Assembly: GCF_013283875.1 (NCBI RefSeq)
Contig: NZ_CP054139.1
Coordinates: 3,162,001 to 3,226,000 of the forward strand
Direction of reading: 5' to 3'
DNA from: Mucilaginibacter mali
GTDB taxonomy: Bacteria; Bacteroidota; Bacteroidia; Sphingobacteriales; Sphingobacteriaceae
Length of the DNA: 64,000 nucleotides
Each line of letters opens with the position of its first letter. Position 1 is the stretch's first letter. The translations under genes were made by a program, and so were the position numbers. Below are positions 1 to 8,345 of this stretch, in pieces. The notes under the pieces are model-generated. The model did not search any database. It was not told the DNA's origin and saw only the letters and a program-made list of their open reading frames with translations.

Positions 1-1050
1 TACGTTATCGCCCTTGCGCTGCAGCATAGGCTGCTCGGTGGTGCCGGCTTTAATAATGCGCAGCCCGTTTTTGGTATAGGCCGATGTTTGCACCTGCTGC
101 CATGGCTGGTTCACCGCGATATTGCTGCTGGCCCCCTGGTAAATGCTGATGTTATGCTTTTTGCCATCGGTAGCCTTAAGCTGGTAGGTAATGTACGATA
201 CCGGCGACGATAACAGGGCCAGATCGGTCATCACCAGCGGGGATGTGAATGTAACCCTCAGGTTGGCCGGGCCGCATTTAAAGCTATATACCGTTTGCGT
301 AGCACTTACTTTTACGGCAGTTTGTTCGGCAGTTTTTACGCCGGCCTGCGCGTCGTTAACTATTTCGGTAACAAAGCCGGCATCTATCCAGGTGCCGCCG
401 CCGGTGTTTTTGCAATGTACGGCCAGCAGGTTTTCGCCTGTTTTAAAGCGGTCCTTTACATCATCGTTCAGGGGGATCAGTTCATAATCGCCATTGGCGC
501 CACGCTGACGGCTGATGCGCTGACCGTTCAGAAAAATCTCGGCATCATCATCGTGATGCAGCTTCAGCAGCAGTTTTCCCTGTGGCATTTCGCTTAGGGT
601 AAATTTGCGGCGATACCAAATGTCGGTGCCGGTCCAGGTAGTGCCGGCCTTAGCCCGGCTATCGCCAAAAGGGGCCATGCCGGTTTGCCAGGCCTGGTCG
701 TTAAATTCCGGCTTCTCCCAACCATCAGCGGGCTTGGTTTCCATTTGATAACGTACGCTGTATTGCTGCTCATCCCCGGCAAGCAAAATGGTTTTATAAG
801 TTGGTGATGCCTCGCCCATGAAGCGATAAAGATCGTTATCAACCTTAATAATGCCCAACAGCGATTGGTCCTTTCCCGTCCAATGATGGGTAACCGATTG
901 GTTCAGTTTATCGGTGTTTGACCAGATACTGAAGTATGGGTTATGCGTGATGAGCGGGTAGGCCGGCATCTTGTCCTGCGCATTGGCATAGCCCAGGGCC
1001 GTTAAACCCAGGCCCAATACCAGGCCTAGCTTTTTAAAAGATATATTCAT
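1..1050 (-). CDS. Glutaminase-A-like secreted protein (DUF4964/DUF5127), C-terminus beyond window
   Basis: The frame is open from ATG at 1050 to the window edge (350 codons seen). A signal peptide (residues 1-25, ending GYANAQ) precedes a DUF4964-type segment containing PLITHNPYFSIWS and HHWTGKDQSLLGII. Residues about 95-215 look like a galactose-binding-type beta-sandwich (W-x-x-PEFNDQAW, LKLHHDDDAEIFLNG). From about 230 the sequence resembles DUF5127, the N-terminal domain of glutaminase-A-like proteins (FTSPLVMTDLALLSSPVSYI). Known members continue into DUF4965 and DUF1793 domains outside this window. Such proteins are common beside Bacteroidota glycan loci, but their substrate is mostly unproven, so a true glutaminase activity is not claimed. 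The gene is divergent from the response regulator at 1233. Confidence 0.85.
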   Translation of the reverse strand, partial: MNISFKKLGLVLGLGLTALGYANAQDKMPAYPLITHNPYFSIWSNTDKLNQSVTHHWTGKDQSLLGIIKVDNDLYRFMGEASPTYKTILLAGDEQQYSVRYQMETKPADGWEKPEFNDQAWQTGMAPFGDSRAKAGTTWTGTDIWYRRKFTLSEMPQGKLLLKLHHDDDAEIFLNGQRISRQRGANGDYELIPLNDDVKDRFKTGENLLAVHCKNTGGGTWIDAGFVTEIVNDAQAGVKTAEQTAVKVSATQTVYSFKCGPANLRVTFTSPLVMTDLALLSSPVSYITYQLKATDGKKHNISIYQGASSNIAVNQPWQQVQTSAYTKNGLRIIKAGTTEQPMLQRKGDNV

Positions 1051-1133
1051 ATAAATAGGTTTGCAAAAATGGTCAGTTGGATAGTAATTGGTTTTAACAG
1101 CTTCAAAATAAGCCTTTAAGTATTTACCAATTT

Positions 1134-1159
1134 ATTCAAATTTTAGTCGTTTTGTCTCA
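1134..1159 (+). promoter_or_regulatory. Candidate operator upstream of orphan response regulator
   Basis: This 26-bp stretch matches 5072-5097 upstream of the sensor kinase gene at 21 of 26 positions; the core here is GTCGTTTTGTCTCA against GTCGATTTGTCTCA there. Two TTxGTC half-sites lie 8 bp apart. It sits in the divergent region between 1050 and 1233, about 75 bp before the regulator start. A weak TATTTG (1188-1193) could serve as the -7 element. Binding by the AraC-type regulator encoded at 1233 is inference. Confidence 0.5.
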
Positions 1160-1232
1160 TTTTTTTCGGGCGCATTCGTTTTTTAACTATTTGCCATTAA
1201 TTTAGAGGCCCCGGTAACAGCCCATAAAACCC

Positions 1233-1994
1233 ATGAACGATAGCATACTGATAGTTGACGATAACGAGGATATCCTGGAATTTCTGTCGGAAGTTTTGGG
1301 CGAATCGTACCAGTTGCACCTGGCGGCAGACGGAGTAGAAGCGCTTAAAATGTTGGATAGCCAAATGGTAAGCCTGGTGATCAGCGATATTATGATGCCG
1401 GGGATAGATGGCTTTGAGCTTTGCCACACCATCAAATCAAACGTTGATTATTGCCATATCCCCATCATCCTGCTTACGGCCAAAAACACTTATAAGGCGC
1501 AGATAGACGGCCTGGAGGCCGGTGCCGATGCCTACATCCAAAAACCCTTTTCGCCTGAGTTTTTGCAGTTGCAAATTGCCAACCTGCTTAAAAACCGCTT
1601 AAAGATAAAGGAGCATTTTGCCAGTTCGCCTTTTGAGGATGTGCGGGTGATGGCATATTCTAAAACCGACGAGCAATTTTTAAAGAAACTGGATGAATAT
1701 ATCCGCAAGAATATCCGCGATACCAAAATGGATATCGATAGCCTGGCCGACCACATGCACATGAGCCGACCGACCTTTTACCGCAAGATCAAGTCGCTGT
1801 CGTCGCTATCGCCAAAGGAACTGATTGACGTTACCCGCCTTAAACGCGCCGCCGAACTGATCACCCGGAACGAATACAGCATGGCCGAGATTGCCCGGCA
1901 AGTAGGCTACAGCTCGCAAAGTGTTTTTGGAAAGAACTTCCAAAAACACTTCCACATCTCGCCGATGGATTATTTGGATTCGCTGGATAAGTAA
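1233..1994 (+). CDS. Orphan response regulator: receiver plus AraC-type DNA-binding domain
   Basis: A 253-residue cytoplasmic regulator. The N-terminal receiver (about 4-120) has the acidic pair D9/D10, phosphoacceptor D52 in SDIMMPG, T82 and K104 in the KPF motif. The C-terminal half (about 150-250) is an AraC-type double helix-turn-helix (MSRPTFYRKIKSLSSLSPKELI, then MAEIARQVGYSSQSVFGKNFQKHF). This is the organisation of the C-terminal third of a Bacteroidota HTCS, but as a separate protein with no kinase in the same gene. The only kinase in the window lacking these domains is encoded at 5154-8342, and both genes carry the same upstream motif, which suggests a split pair (inference). The nearest upstream gene is divergent. 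Confidence 0.93.
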   Translation: MNDSILIVDDNEDILEFLSEVLGESYQLHLAADGVEALKMLDSQMVSLVISDIMMPGIDGFELCHTIKSNVDYCHIPIILLTAKNTYKAQIDGLEAGADAYIQKPFSPEFLQLQIANLLKNRLKIKEHFASSPFEDVRVMAYSKTDEQFLKKLDEYIRKNIRDTKMDIDSLADHMHMSRPTFYRKIKSLSSLSPKELIDVTRLKRAAELITRNEYSMAEIARQVGYSSQSVFGKNFQKHFHISPMDYLDSLDK

Positions 1995-2092
1995 TCACCT
2001 AATCTGTAGAATAGTCGCACGGTCCCCTACATCGAGAGAGTAATGGCCTATGATTAGGCATATTGTAATAAAAACGTTGGGAATGTGCGATT

Positions 2093-2295
2093 CCCTCCCA
2101 TGGGGCAATGTCATTAAGTTAAGCTTTTAAGCCCCACCTAAACGGCGAAGCCCTCATGAAATAATCCTCCCCAAAGGGGAGGACTTTAAGAATTTTATGC
2201 TTGTGCAGCCCTAAGTCTCCCCTACCGGGGGAGATTTAGAGGGGGCTTTATTCGGCTGATCATCCTTAACTTAATGACATTGCCCATGGGGAGGG
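2093..2295. repeat. Inner 203-bp unit bounded by 31-bp inverted repeats
   Basis: The arm at 2093-2123 (core CAATGTCATTAAGTTAAG) and the arm at 2265-2295 are inverted copies with only two mismatches over 31 bp. The interior holds CTCCCC/GGGGAG tracts that can pair. There is no ORF. It looks like a small mobile or REP-type element sitting inside the outer repeat. Confidence 0.6.
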
Positions 2296-2300
2296 TGTAA

Positions 2301-2341
2301 GGAGGGGTTTATACGGTATAGCATATCGACTAAACCCCTCC
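2301..2341. repeat. Hairpin repeat, copy 1
   Basis: GGAGGGGTTTA at 2301-2311 pairs perfectly with TAAACCCCTCC at 2331-2341. A related hairpin lies about 115 bp downstream. Confidence 0.6.
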
Positions 2342-2415
2342 CTACCACTACACAAGCCCGCCCTCCCCAAGGAGGGAACTGTCTAATCATGGGCTATTAC
2401 TATCGAGAGGGTGCA

Positions 2416-2457
2416 GGAAGGGGTTTATCCATAATCCAATATCGCATAAACCCCTCC
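2416..2457. repeat. Hairpin repeat, copy 2
   Basis: GGAAGGGGTTTAT pairs with ATAAACCCCTCC (one mismatch). With the copy at 2301 it flanks the right outer arm of the repeat cluster. The following region to 2840 is non-coding; it becomes AT-rich after 2560 and shows no gene I can support. Confidence 0.55.
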
Positions 2458-2840
2458 CCCCGCTACACAAATCATCCGCACCCCTCCCCAGGGACTATCG
2501 TAAGGACACAACTTTAAAAATGGAAAGTTCATGATCCAGGGAAAAGCATATCTGTTTCACGCGAAGAAATAATTGAACAAAAAAGTGCTTTTTTTGAACA
2601 AAAAATGAACACGCAACATATTGATTTACAATTCAATATATGCATTTGTTCAAATTTTCATTTTCTCATCACTACCGTGTTTTTTAAGGGTGCTGACACC
2701 TTTACGCCACCATTTTAATGGTTATTATCGATACTTTCCCCAGCTACATCACATTAAAAGATGTGTCTGCACGATAGCCCTTGGGAGGGAACTTTCTTTG
2801 CACTACTCCTGCTTTGCACAGGGTATAGGACGAAGCTAAC

Positions 2841-3899
2841 CTATTTCGCCGCAGTCAACTTCCTGATGGTGCTCACCTCTTCCTGGCTAAACGGACTGCC
2901 GTCCTTACGGAAGATATCGTGAAACCATAGTTTAGGTTCCTCGCCGCTGGCAATCGGGGTATCCCAGGCAAAAATGGTATTGGTTTTACCCGATACAAAG
3001 CCCCAGTTAATGGCGGCTATCTTCTCAGCCTTTAACATCGGCATAATGGTTTGGAACAGGCTGCCGTTACGGCGGGCCATGTATTCGGTGCACAGCAGCG
3101 GCCTGTTATAGGCTTTTAATTCTTCTATCTTTTTTTGATGCGCCTCGGGCTTTTCATAATCGTGATAATTGATCACGTCCGAATTTTCCAGCTGAAACTT
3201 GTTCAGGTCTTTAAAGCCATCCCCCCAATTCCATACGCCCGAACTTAATGGTTGCGATGGATTAACCTCTCTTGCCCAAGCGAAAACCGACTTTAACAAA
3301 GGCAGGCTGTTATTCAGATATTTGCTGTTACCCGGCTCGTTATACAAATCCCACATTAAAACGCGTTTATCGTCTTTATGCGCCGTCATTACATCCTTTA
3401 CATAAGCTTCCAGCATTTTTAAGCTGTCGGGGTTATTACGGATGGCCGTGCCCGGGTCGCGTACCCAGCCGCTATTGTGTACACCGGTTTTTGGGTCGGG
3501 TTGCTTGCCGGCGTGATAGGTATCGTTCCAGCAATCATCAAAAAACACCAGGATGGTTTTAATGCCATGCTTGTTGGCAATGGTCAGGTATTCGTTCAGG
3601 CGCTTTTTAAAGCCGTCCTTATCGCTTGTCCACAATACGTGGTGCAAAAATACGCGCATAGCGTTAAAGCCCAGGTGCTGCGCCCAGCCCAATTCCTTAT
3701 CAATGGTCTGCGGGTCGAAAGTCGCGGCCTGGAACATCTCCAACTGGTTAATAGCCGTGCTTGGCTGATAGTTGCTGCCGCTGTACCAGGGTTGCACTGC
3801 GTACCATTTATTGGCCTTTTCGGCGGTCCACATTTTATTTTGCGCAGATAAATTGTGCGTAGCAAATGCCAGTACTGCTATAAAAAGCAATTTTTTCAT
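2841..3899 (-). CDS. Secreted clan GH-A (GH5-like) glycoside hydrolase
   Basis: A 352-residue protein with a cleavable signal peptide (1-19, ending NLSAQ) and a (beta/alpha)8-barrel pattern. The acid/base is probably E188 in WDLYNEPG and the nucleophile E272 in LLCTEYMARRNG, the two glutamates typical of clan GH-A. GFNAMRVFLHH near residue 78 is the usual strand with an Arg. I cannot assign the exact family or substrate; relatives are often labelled cellulase-like or 1,4-beta-xylanase without proof. It lies 32 bp downstream of the GH43 gene on the same strand, so the two are probably one transcript, starting from the divergent region at 4979-5153 that also serves the sensor kinase gene. Confidence 0.85.
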   Translation of the reverse strand: MKKLLFIAVLAFATHNLSAQNKMWTAEKANKWYAVQPWYSGSNYQPSTAINQLEMFQAATFDPQTIDKELGWAQHLGFNAMRVFLHHVLWTSDKDGFKKRLNEYLTIANKHGIKTILVFFDDCWNDTYHAGKQPDPKTGVHNSGWVRDPGTAIRNNPDSLKMLEAYVKDVMTAHKDDKRVLMWDLYNEPGNSKYLNNSLPLLKSVFAWAREVNPSQPLSSGVWNWGDGFKDLNKFQLENSDVINYHDYEKPEAHQKKIEELKAYNRPLLCTEYMARRNGSLFQTIMPMLKAEKIAAINWGFVSGKTNTIFAWDTPIASGEEPKLWFHDIFRKDGSPFSQEEVSTIRKLTAAK

Positions 3900-3931
3900 A
3901 TAGATATTTTAGATTGTTTATGGTCGATATT

Positions 3932-4978
3932 TTATTTTCCGGCCGGCGCGGTTAAAGGCACCCCGGTTTTTACAGGGATCCCAAAATCGGGCGAGCCATC
4001 CTTTTTCCAGCCAAACTTTTGGATCCTCGGCGAGCGCTGGTTACCGCATCCGCATCCCGGGCCGGGGTTGGCGTGGTAGATGATCCAGTCCTCCCGCCCA
4101 TCCGGCGATTTAAAAAAACTGTTATGCCCCGGCGCGTATACGCTGTTCTCCTTACTGGTTTCAAACACCGGTTTTTCCGACTTCTTCCACGATTTTGGAT
4201 CCATCAGATCGGCAGATACCTTAGCCGAAAGCATCCCCAGCGCGTAATGATCTGTCCAGCAGCCACTGGCCGAATAAATGAGGAAGATTTGATTGCCGTG
4301 CTTCAAAATCTCCGGCCCTTCGTTCACGTTTACATGCGGTGGATTATTGGCATCATGCAGGTCGCCAAACTTTTCCCATTCAAATTCGGGGCTTGATATC
4401 TTTACCCTTTCGCTGCTGATGGTGTAAGGGTTCTTCATTTTGGCGATGTAGATATTCTGCTGGCCGTTGGCATCGCCCTCCCAGCCGGCCCAGATCATAT
4501 AAAGTTGGCCGCGACTCTCAAATACGGAACCATCTATCGCCCACTTATTGCTTTCATCGGCAACCTGTCCCTTTAAAACCCATTCACCCTCCAGCGGATC
4601 GGCCGAAGAATTTTCGATAACATACATGCGGTGCTGCGCGTTATGGCCATCATCAGCCGCGAAGTACATGTACCACTTGCCCTGCAAAAAGTGCAGTTCG
4701 GGCGCCCACAGGTCTTTGGAATAAGCGGTATTAACGGGGGGCTTCCAAACGGTTTTATGCGTAGCGGTGGCTAAGGCCGCTATGGTTTTTGTCTTCCAGA
4801 TATCCAGCCGGTTACCGGTGGAGTTGGTGTAATAATAAAAGCCATCTTTATAAGTAACCCATGGGTCGGGACCAGTGGGTAATACCGGGTTGGTAAAGGT
4901 ATCCGGGCCCGTACCCTGCGCATAGGCACAGCCTAACATCGAGTTTAAAAAGCAAAAAGCGATCAGCAGGTATTTCAT
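3932..4978 (-). CDS. Secreted GH43 glycosidase, probably arabinan/arabinose-acting
   Basis: 348 residues with a signal peptide (1-20, ending CAYAQ). A five-bladed propeller of GH43 type is indicated by the three acidic positions: D38 in TGPDPW (base), D149 in WAIDGSVF (pKa modulator) and E220 in NEGPE (acid). DLWAPELHFLQGKWYMYFA is a typical second blade. No accessory domain is present. The family includes alpha-L-arabinofuranosidases, arabinanases and beta-xylosidases; the resemblance to exo-arabinofuranosidases is an impression, not a demonstrated assignment. It is the first gene of a two-gene operon with the GH-A hydrolase and is divergent from the sensor kinase. Confidence 0.88.
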   Translation of the reverse strand: MKYLLIAFCFLNSMLGCAYAQGTGPDTFTNPVLPTGPDPWVTYKDGFYYYTNSTGNRLDIWKTKTIAALATATHKTVWKPPVNTAYSKDLWAPELHFLQGKWYMYFAADDGHNAQHRMYVIENSSADPLEGEWVLKGQVADESNKWAIDGSVFESRGQLYMIWAGWEGDANGQQNIYIAKMKNPYTISSERVKISSPEFEWEKFGDLHDANNPPHVNVNEGPEILKHGNQIFLIYSASGCWTDHYALGMLSAKVSADLMDPKSWKKSEKPVFETSKENSVYAPGHNSFFKSPDGREDWIIYHANPGPGCGCGNQRSPRIQKFGWKKDGSPDFGIPVKTGVPLTAPAGK

Positions 4979-5071
4979 ATACTTGAGTTAAAAGCGAATA
5001 CTAAATTTACAAAACAGGTTATAATGTGGCCTTATAAGGTTCAAATTAAGCAAACCGCATCCGCATAAATT

Positions 5072-5097
5072 GTTCAATCTTTTGTCGATTTGTCTCA
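5072..5097 (+). promoter_or_regulatory. Candidate operator, second copy of the 26-bp motif
   Basis: This copy matches 1134-1159 at 21 of 26 positions (core GTCGATTTGTCTCA) and contains two TTTGTC half-sites 8 bp apart (5081-5086 and 5089-5094), a direct-repeat layout common for AraC-family sites. It lies between the divergent GH43 (start 4978) and sensor kinase (start 5154) genes and could act on either. Confidence 0.5.
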
Positions 5098-5134
5098 ATC
5101 GGCAAAATGCCCGGCCATAATCTTGCGGTTTATA

Positions 5135-5142
5135 TATATTTG
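5135..5142 (+). promoter_or_regulatory. Candidate -7 element before sensor kinase
   Basis: TATATTTG fits the Bacteroidota -7 consensus TAnnTTTG. It ends only 11 bp before the ATG, which would give a very short leader. No clear TTTG -33 box is present at the expected distance. Confidence 0.35.
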
Positions 5143-5153
5143 ATCTACCGATT

Positions 5154-8100
5154 ATGCGCCGCTTATTTAAAACCCTTTGTTTACCATTCATCGTACTGCT
5201 TAGTGTAACGGTATGCAAGGGACAATCGTACTATTTTAAGCATTACCAGGCCGATGAGGGTTTGGCGCATAACACCGTTATTACGGTGATACAGGACAGC
5301 AAAGGCCTGATGTGGATAGGCAGCCGCGGCGGGCTGAACCGCTTTGATGGATACACCTTTAAAACCTATCGCAATAAAAAGAACAAGTTTGGCAGCATCG
5401 GCAACAACATCGTCAACTCCATTGCCGAAGATAAAAAGGGTATGTTATGGGTGGGTACCGGCCGCGGTATCTACAAATATGATCCGTATACCGAAGTGTT
5501 TACCCCGCTTGATGGCGTGCCGCAAACCGGCGTAAGCTATATTTTGATAGACCGCAAAAATAACCTGTGGTTTTTGGTAGATGGCGAGCTGTATGAATAT
5601 AAACAGGCACAAAGCAAACTCGCCGATATGAAAATGCGGGGATCGTGCCTGGCTTTTGATGGCAGCGAGAATTTGTGGATGGGTAACGATGATGGCGTGG
5701 TACGCATCTATAATATCAATACCAGTCAATTTTCCGAAACACGGATAGTTGATAAAAGCGTGCCGGCCAACCTACGGTCTATCAGTAAGATACTGCCTAC
5801 ACAAAGAAACGAGGTTTTGATAGGCTGCTTTAAACAGGGGCTAAAAAGCTATAACGTAAAAACCGGGGTGATCCGATCCCTGCTACAGCATAACAGTGAT
5901 AACACCGAGATCTACGTACGCGATATTACCGCTGAGAGCGATGACAAGTACTGGGTGGCTACAGAATCGGGCATTTATATTTACAATTTAGCCACCAACA
6001 CCAGTTACAACCTGCGCAAGCGAGCGGGCGACCCTTATTCCATTTCGGACAATGCCGTTTACGCCGTTTGTAAGGATAACCAGGACGGCATGTGGGTGGG
6101 CACCTTTTTTGGCGGATTGAACTACTACTCGAAAGAAAACGCCCGGTTTGAAAAGTATTATCCCCTGCTGGGTGTTAACTCCATATCGGGCAATGCCGTG
6201 CGCGAGATCTGCCGCGATAATAAAGGCAATTTGTGGATTGGTACCGAAGATGCCGGCATTAATAAATTCAATTTAAAAAGCGGGCAGTTTACAGGCTACA
6301 AACCCAATGGTCGGCAAAGTGGTATATCATACCCCAATATACATGGCCTTTTGGCCGTGGGTGATCAACTGTTTGTAGGGCCGTTTTTGCATGGCATGGA
6401 GGTAATGGATGTGCGGACAGGGCTGGTTACCGACCGTTTTAAGCTGATTGGCGAGAAGAACCACATGATCAGCGATTTTGTGTTGTGTATCTATCTTACC
6501 AAAGACAGTACATTGCTTGTCGGCACTACAGGTACAGGCTCTGGCCTGTTCGCTTACGACAGGAAGGCAAAGCAATTTACACGGGTTAAGCAGATACCCT
6601 ATAACTCGTATGTATACGATATTAAGGAGGATGCCGAAGGCAATATCTGGACGGGCAGTATAGCGCAAGGCGCCTTTTATTACAACCCTAAAACGGGCAA
6701 ACACGGCAATATCCGCTTTGGAGACAAAGTGGATAATAAAATTGTAAACGAGTTTGCCGTTTACGGGATATTGGAGGACAGTAACCATGCCATGTGGTTC
6801 ACTACCGAGGGCGGCGGCCTTATCAAACTAAGTCCAGACCGGAAAACTATTAAAAAATTCACCACCGAGAACGGCCTGCCCAGCAATGTGCTGTTCCGCA
6901 TGCTGGAGGATAACTCCAAGCACCTGTGGCTCAGTTCGCTCAGGGGGTTGGTGTGTATAGATATGCATACTGATCAGTTTAAGATCTATACGCAATCTAA
7001 CGGGTTAATTACCGACCAGTTCAACTATAATTCGGCTTATAAGGATGTGGATGGGAAGATGTACTTCGGATCGGTTAAGGGGATGGTTGCTTTTAACCCT
7101 GCCGAGTTTGGGCAGCGCGATCCAAGCCCGCCGACTTATATTACCGGCTTTCAGATCAGCAATAAGGAGATCGTACCCGGAACAGAGGATGGCCCGCTGA
7201 CCAAATCGATCCTGTATACAGATACAATTGTGCTGGCACATGATCAGAATAATTTCAGCATCGAGTTCGCGTCGTTAAATTATTCATCACCCAAGGTTAC
7301 CCGGTATAAATATTTGATGAAGGGGCTGGATCATGACTGGACCTACCTTAACAGTAACCGCAACGCCTATTTTACCGACCTTTCTGCCGGTAAATACACT
7401 TTTATTGTGCAGGCCGAAAGCAATGTAGGCAGTTGGGCAGGCAAGGAACGGCGTTTGTTTATACAGATACTACCCCCTTTTTGGAAAAGCTATACAGCTT
7501 ATTTTTGCTATTTGCTAATCCTGGTCATCAGCCTGTATCTATCCATACGTTATTATCACCAATACCTGGAGCGCAAGAATTTAAACAAACTGCAACTGTT
7601 TGAACACGAAAAGGAAAAGGAGATCTACCAGGCTAAAATTGAGTTTTTCACCAATATAGCACACGAGATACAAACACCACTAACCCTTATCGTAGGCCCG
7701 GTTGAGCGCCTGATCAAAAAAGCGGAAGAGCAGCCTGCCATTAAAAAAAGCCTGCTGATGGTGGAGAAGAACGCCCGCCGTTTAGCCGACCTGACCGCCC
7801 AATTGCTGGATTTTCGTAAAACCGAAATGGACCAGTTTGGGCTAAACTTTGTGAATGTCAATATCAACGATCTGCTAAAGGAGCAAATTGCCGCGTTTAA
7901 ACAGGAAGCAGAAAAATATAAGATCAGCCTGAACCTTGAATTACCTAAAAGCCAGGTGGTGGCTTTTGTGGACAGGGAGGCTTTGGTGAAGATCTTCAGT
8001 AACCTGGTATCAAACGCGGTGAAGTACGCCGCTACTAAGGCAACCATCAGCATTGTTTCGTTTAAGGATAAGGACGAACAGTTTATCATTCGCTTTATCA

Positions 8101-8342
8101 ACGATGGCAAAGCCATTCCCGAAGAATTCCAGGAACAGATCTTTGAGCCTTTCTTCCGTTTGCGGGCCAATGAGAAGCCCGGCACAGGTATCGGCCTTTC
8201 GCTGGCAAAATCGCTTACCGAACTGCACAATGGATCATTAACGTTAGCTTCGGGCAATGCTGATAATATTGTTTTTGAACTAAGGCTACCGGTTCACCAA
8301 AAATTTGAGTTCAAGTTAAGCAGCTGGAAAAAAACAGAATAA
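5154..8342 (+). CDS. HTCS-type sensor histidine kinase without receiver or HTH
   Basis: 1062 residues. A signal sequence is followed by a periplasmic two-propeller sensor of about fourteen blade motifs (LMWIGSRGGLNRFDG, MLWVGTGRGIYKYDP, NLWIGTEDAGINKFN) and a Y_Y_Y domain near 700-770 (LMKGLDHDWTYL). One membrane span follows at about 776-802. The HisKA box has H837 in AHEIQTPL. The ATPase domain has the N-box SNLVSNAVKYA, a degenerate G1 (NDGKAIP) and G2 GTGIGLSL, and the protein ends soon after (KLSSWKKTE). The receiver and AraC domains present in HTCS at 14557, 34624 and 60502 are absent, and the stop is 3 bp before the next gene, so nothing has been split off downstream. The likely partner is the orphan regulator at 1233 (inference). 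Confidence 0.93.
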   Translation: MRRLFKTLCLPFIVLLSVTVCKGQSYYFKHYQADEGLAHNTVITVIQDSKGLMWIGSRGGLNRFDGYTFKTYRNKKNKFGSIGNNIVNSIAEDKKGMLWVGTGRGIYKYDPYTEVFTPLDGVPQTGVSYILIDRKNNLWFLVDGELYEYKQAQSKLADMKMRGSCLAFDGSENLWMGNDDGVVRIYNINTSQFSETRIVDKSVPANLRSISKILPTQRNEVLIGCFKQGLKSYNVKTGVIRSLLQHNSDNTEIYVRDITAESDDKYWVATESGIYIYNLATNTSYNLRKRAGDPYSISDNAVYAVCKDNQDGMWVGTFFGGLNYYSKENARFEKYYPLLGVNSISGNAVREICRDNKGNLWIGTEDAGINKFNLKSGQFTGYKPNGRQSGISYPNIHGLLAVGDQLFVGPFLHGMEVMDVRTGLVTDRFKLIGEKNHMISDFVLCIYLTKDSTLLVGTTGTGSGLFAYDRKAKQFTRVKQIPYNSYVYDIKEDAEGNIWTGSIAQGAFYYNPKTGKHGNIRFGDKVDNKIVNEFAVYGILEDSNHAMWFTTEGGGLIKLSPDRKTIKKFTTENGLPSNVLFRMLEDNSKHLWLSSLRGLVCIDMHTDQFKIYTQSNGLITDQFNYNSAYKDVDGKMYFGSVKGMVAFNPAEFGQRDPSPPTYITGFQISNKEIVPGTEDGPLTKSILYTDTIVLAHDQNNFSIEFASLNYSSPKVTRYKYLMKGLDHDWTYLNSNRNAYFTDLSAGKYTFIVQAESNVGSWAGKERRLFIQILPPFWKSYTAYFCYLLILVISLYLSIRYYHQYLERKNLNKLQLFEHEKEKEIYQAKIEFFTNIAHEIQTPLTLIVGPVERLIKKAEEQPAIKKSLLMVEKNARRLADLTAQLLDFRKTEMDQFGLNFVNVNINDLLKEQIAAFKQEAEKYKISLNLELPKSQVVAFVDREALVKIFSNLVSNAVKYAATKATISIVSFKDKDEQFIIRFINDGKAIPEEFQEQIFEPFFRLRANEKPGTGIGLSLAKSLTELHNGSLTLASGNADNIVFELRLPVHQKFEFKLSSWKKTE

Positions 8343-8345
8343 GCA

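Larger units (their letters stand above)
2031..2411. repeat. Nested MITE-like repeat, outer inverted repeats with flanking direct repeat
   Basis: The outer inverted repeats, 2040-2060 and 2380-2400, match at 18 of 21 positions (GTAATGGCCTATGATTAGGCA against the complement of the right arm). Immediately outside lie near-identical direct repeats ATCGAGAGAG (2031-2040) and ATCGAGAGGG (2402-2411), which could be a target-site duplication. There is no coding capacity inside. A second inverted-repeat unit is nested within. Non-autonomous element is the likeliest reading; a simple intergenic REP cluster is the alternative. Confidence 0.55.

Noticed and set aside
2093..2457. Possible CRISPR array from repeated GGGG/CCCC units
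   Set aside because: The units are inverted hairpins of uneven spacing with no constant repeat-spacer pattern and no cas genes nearby.
2621..2839. 72-codon frame in the AT-rich gap before the GH-A gene
   Set aside because: Composition is non-coding and no motif is present.
6327..6788. Long frame on the minus strand inside the sensor kinase gene
   Set aside because: It is an antisense shadow of a clearly coding gene; the same holds for other long antisense frames inside SusC, HTCS and GH115 genes.
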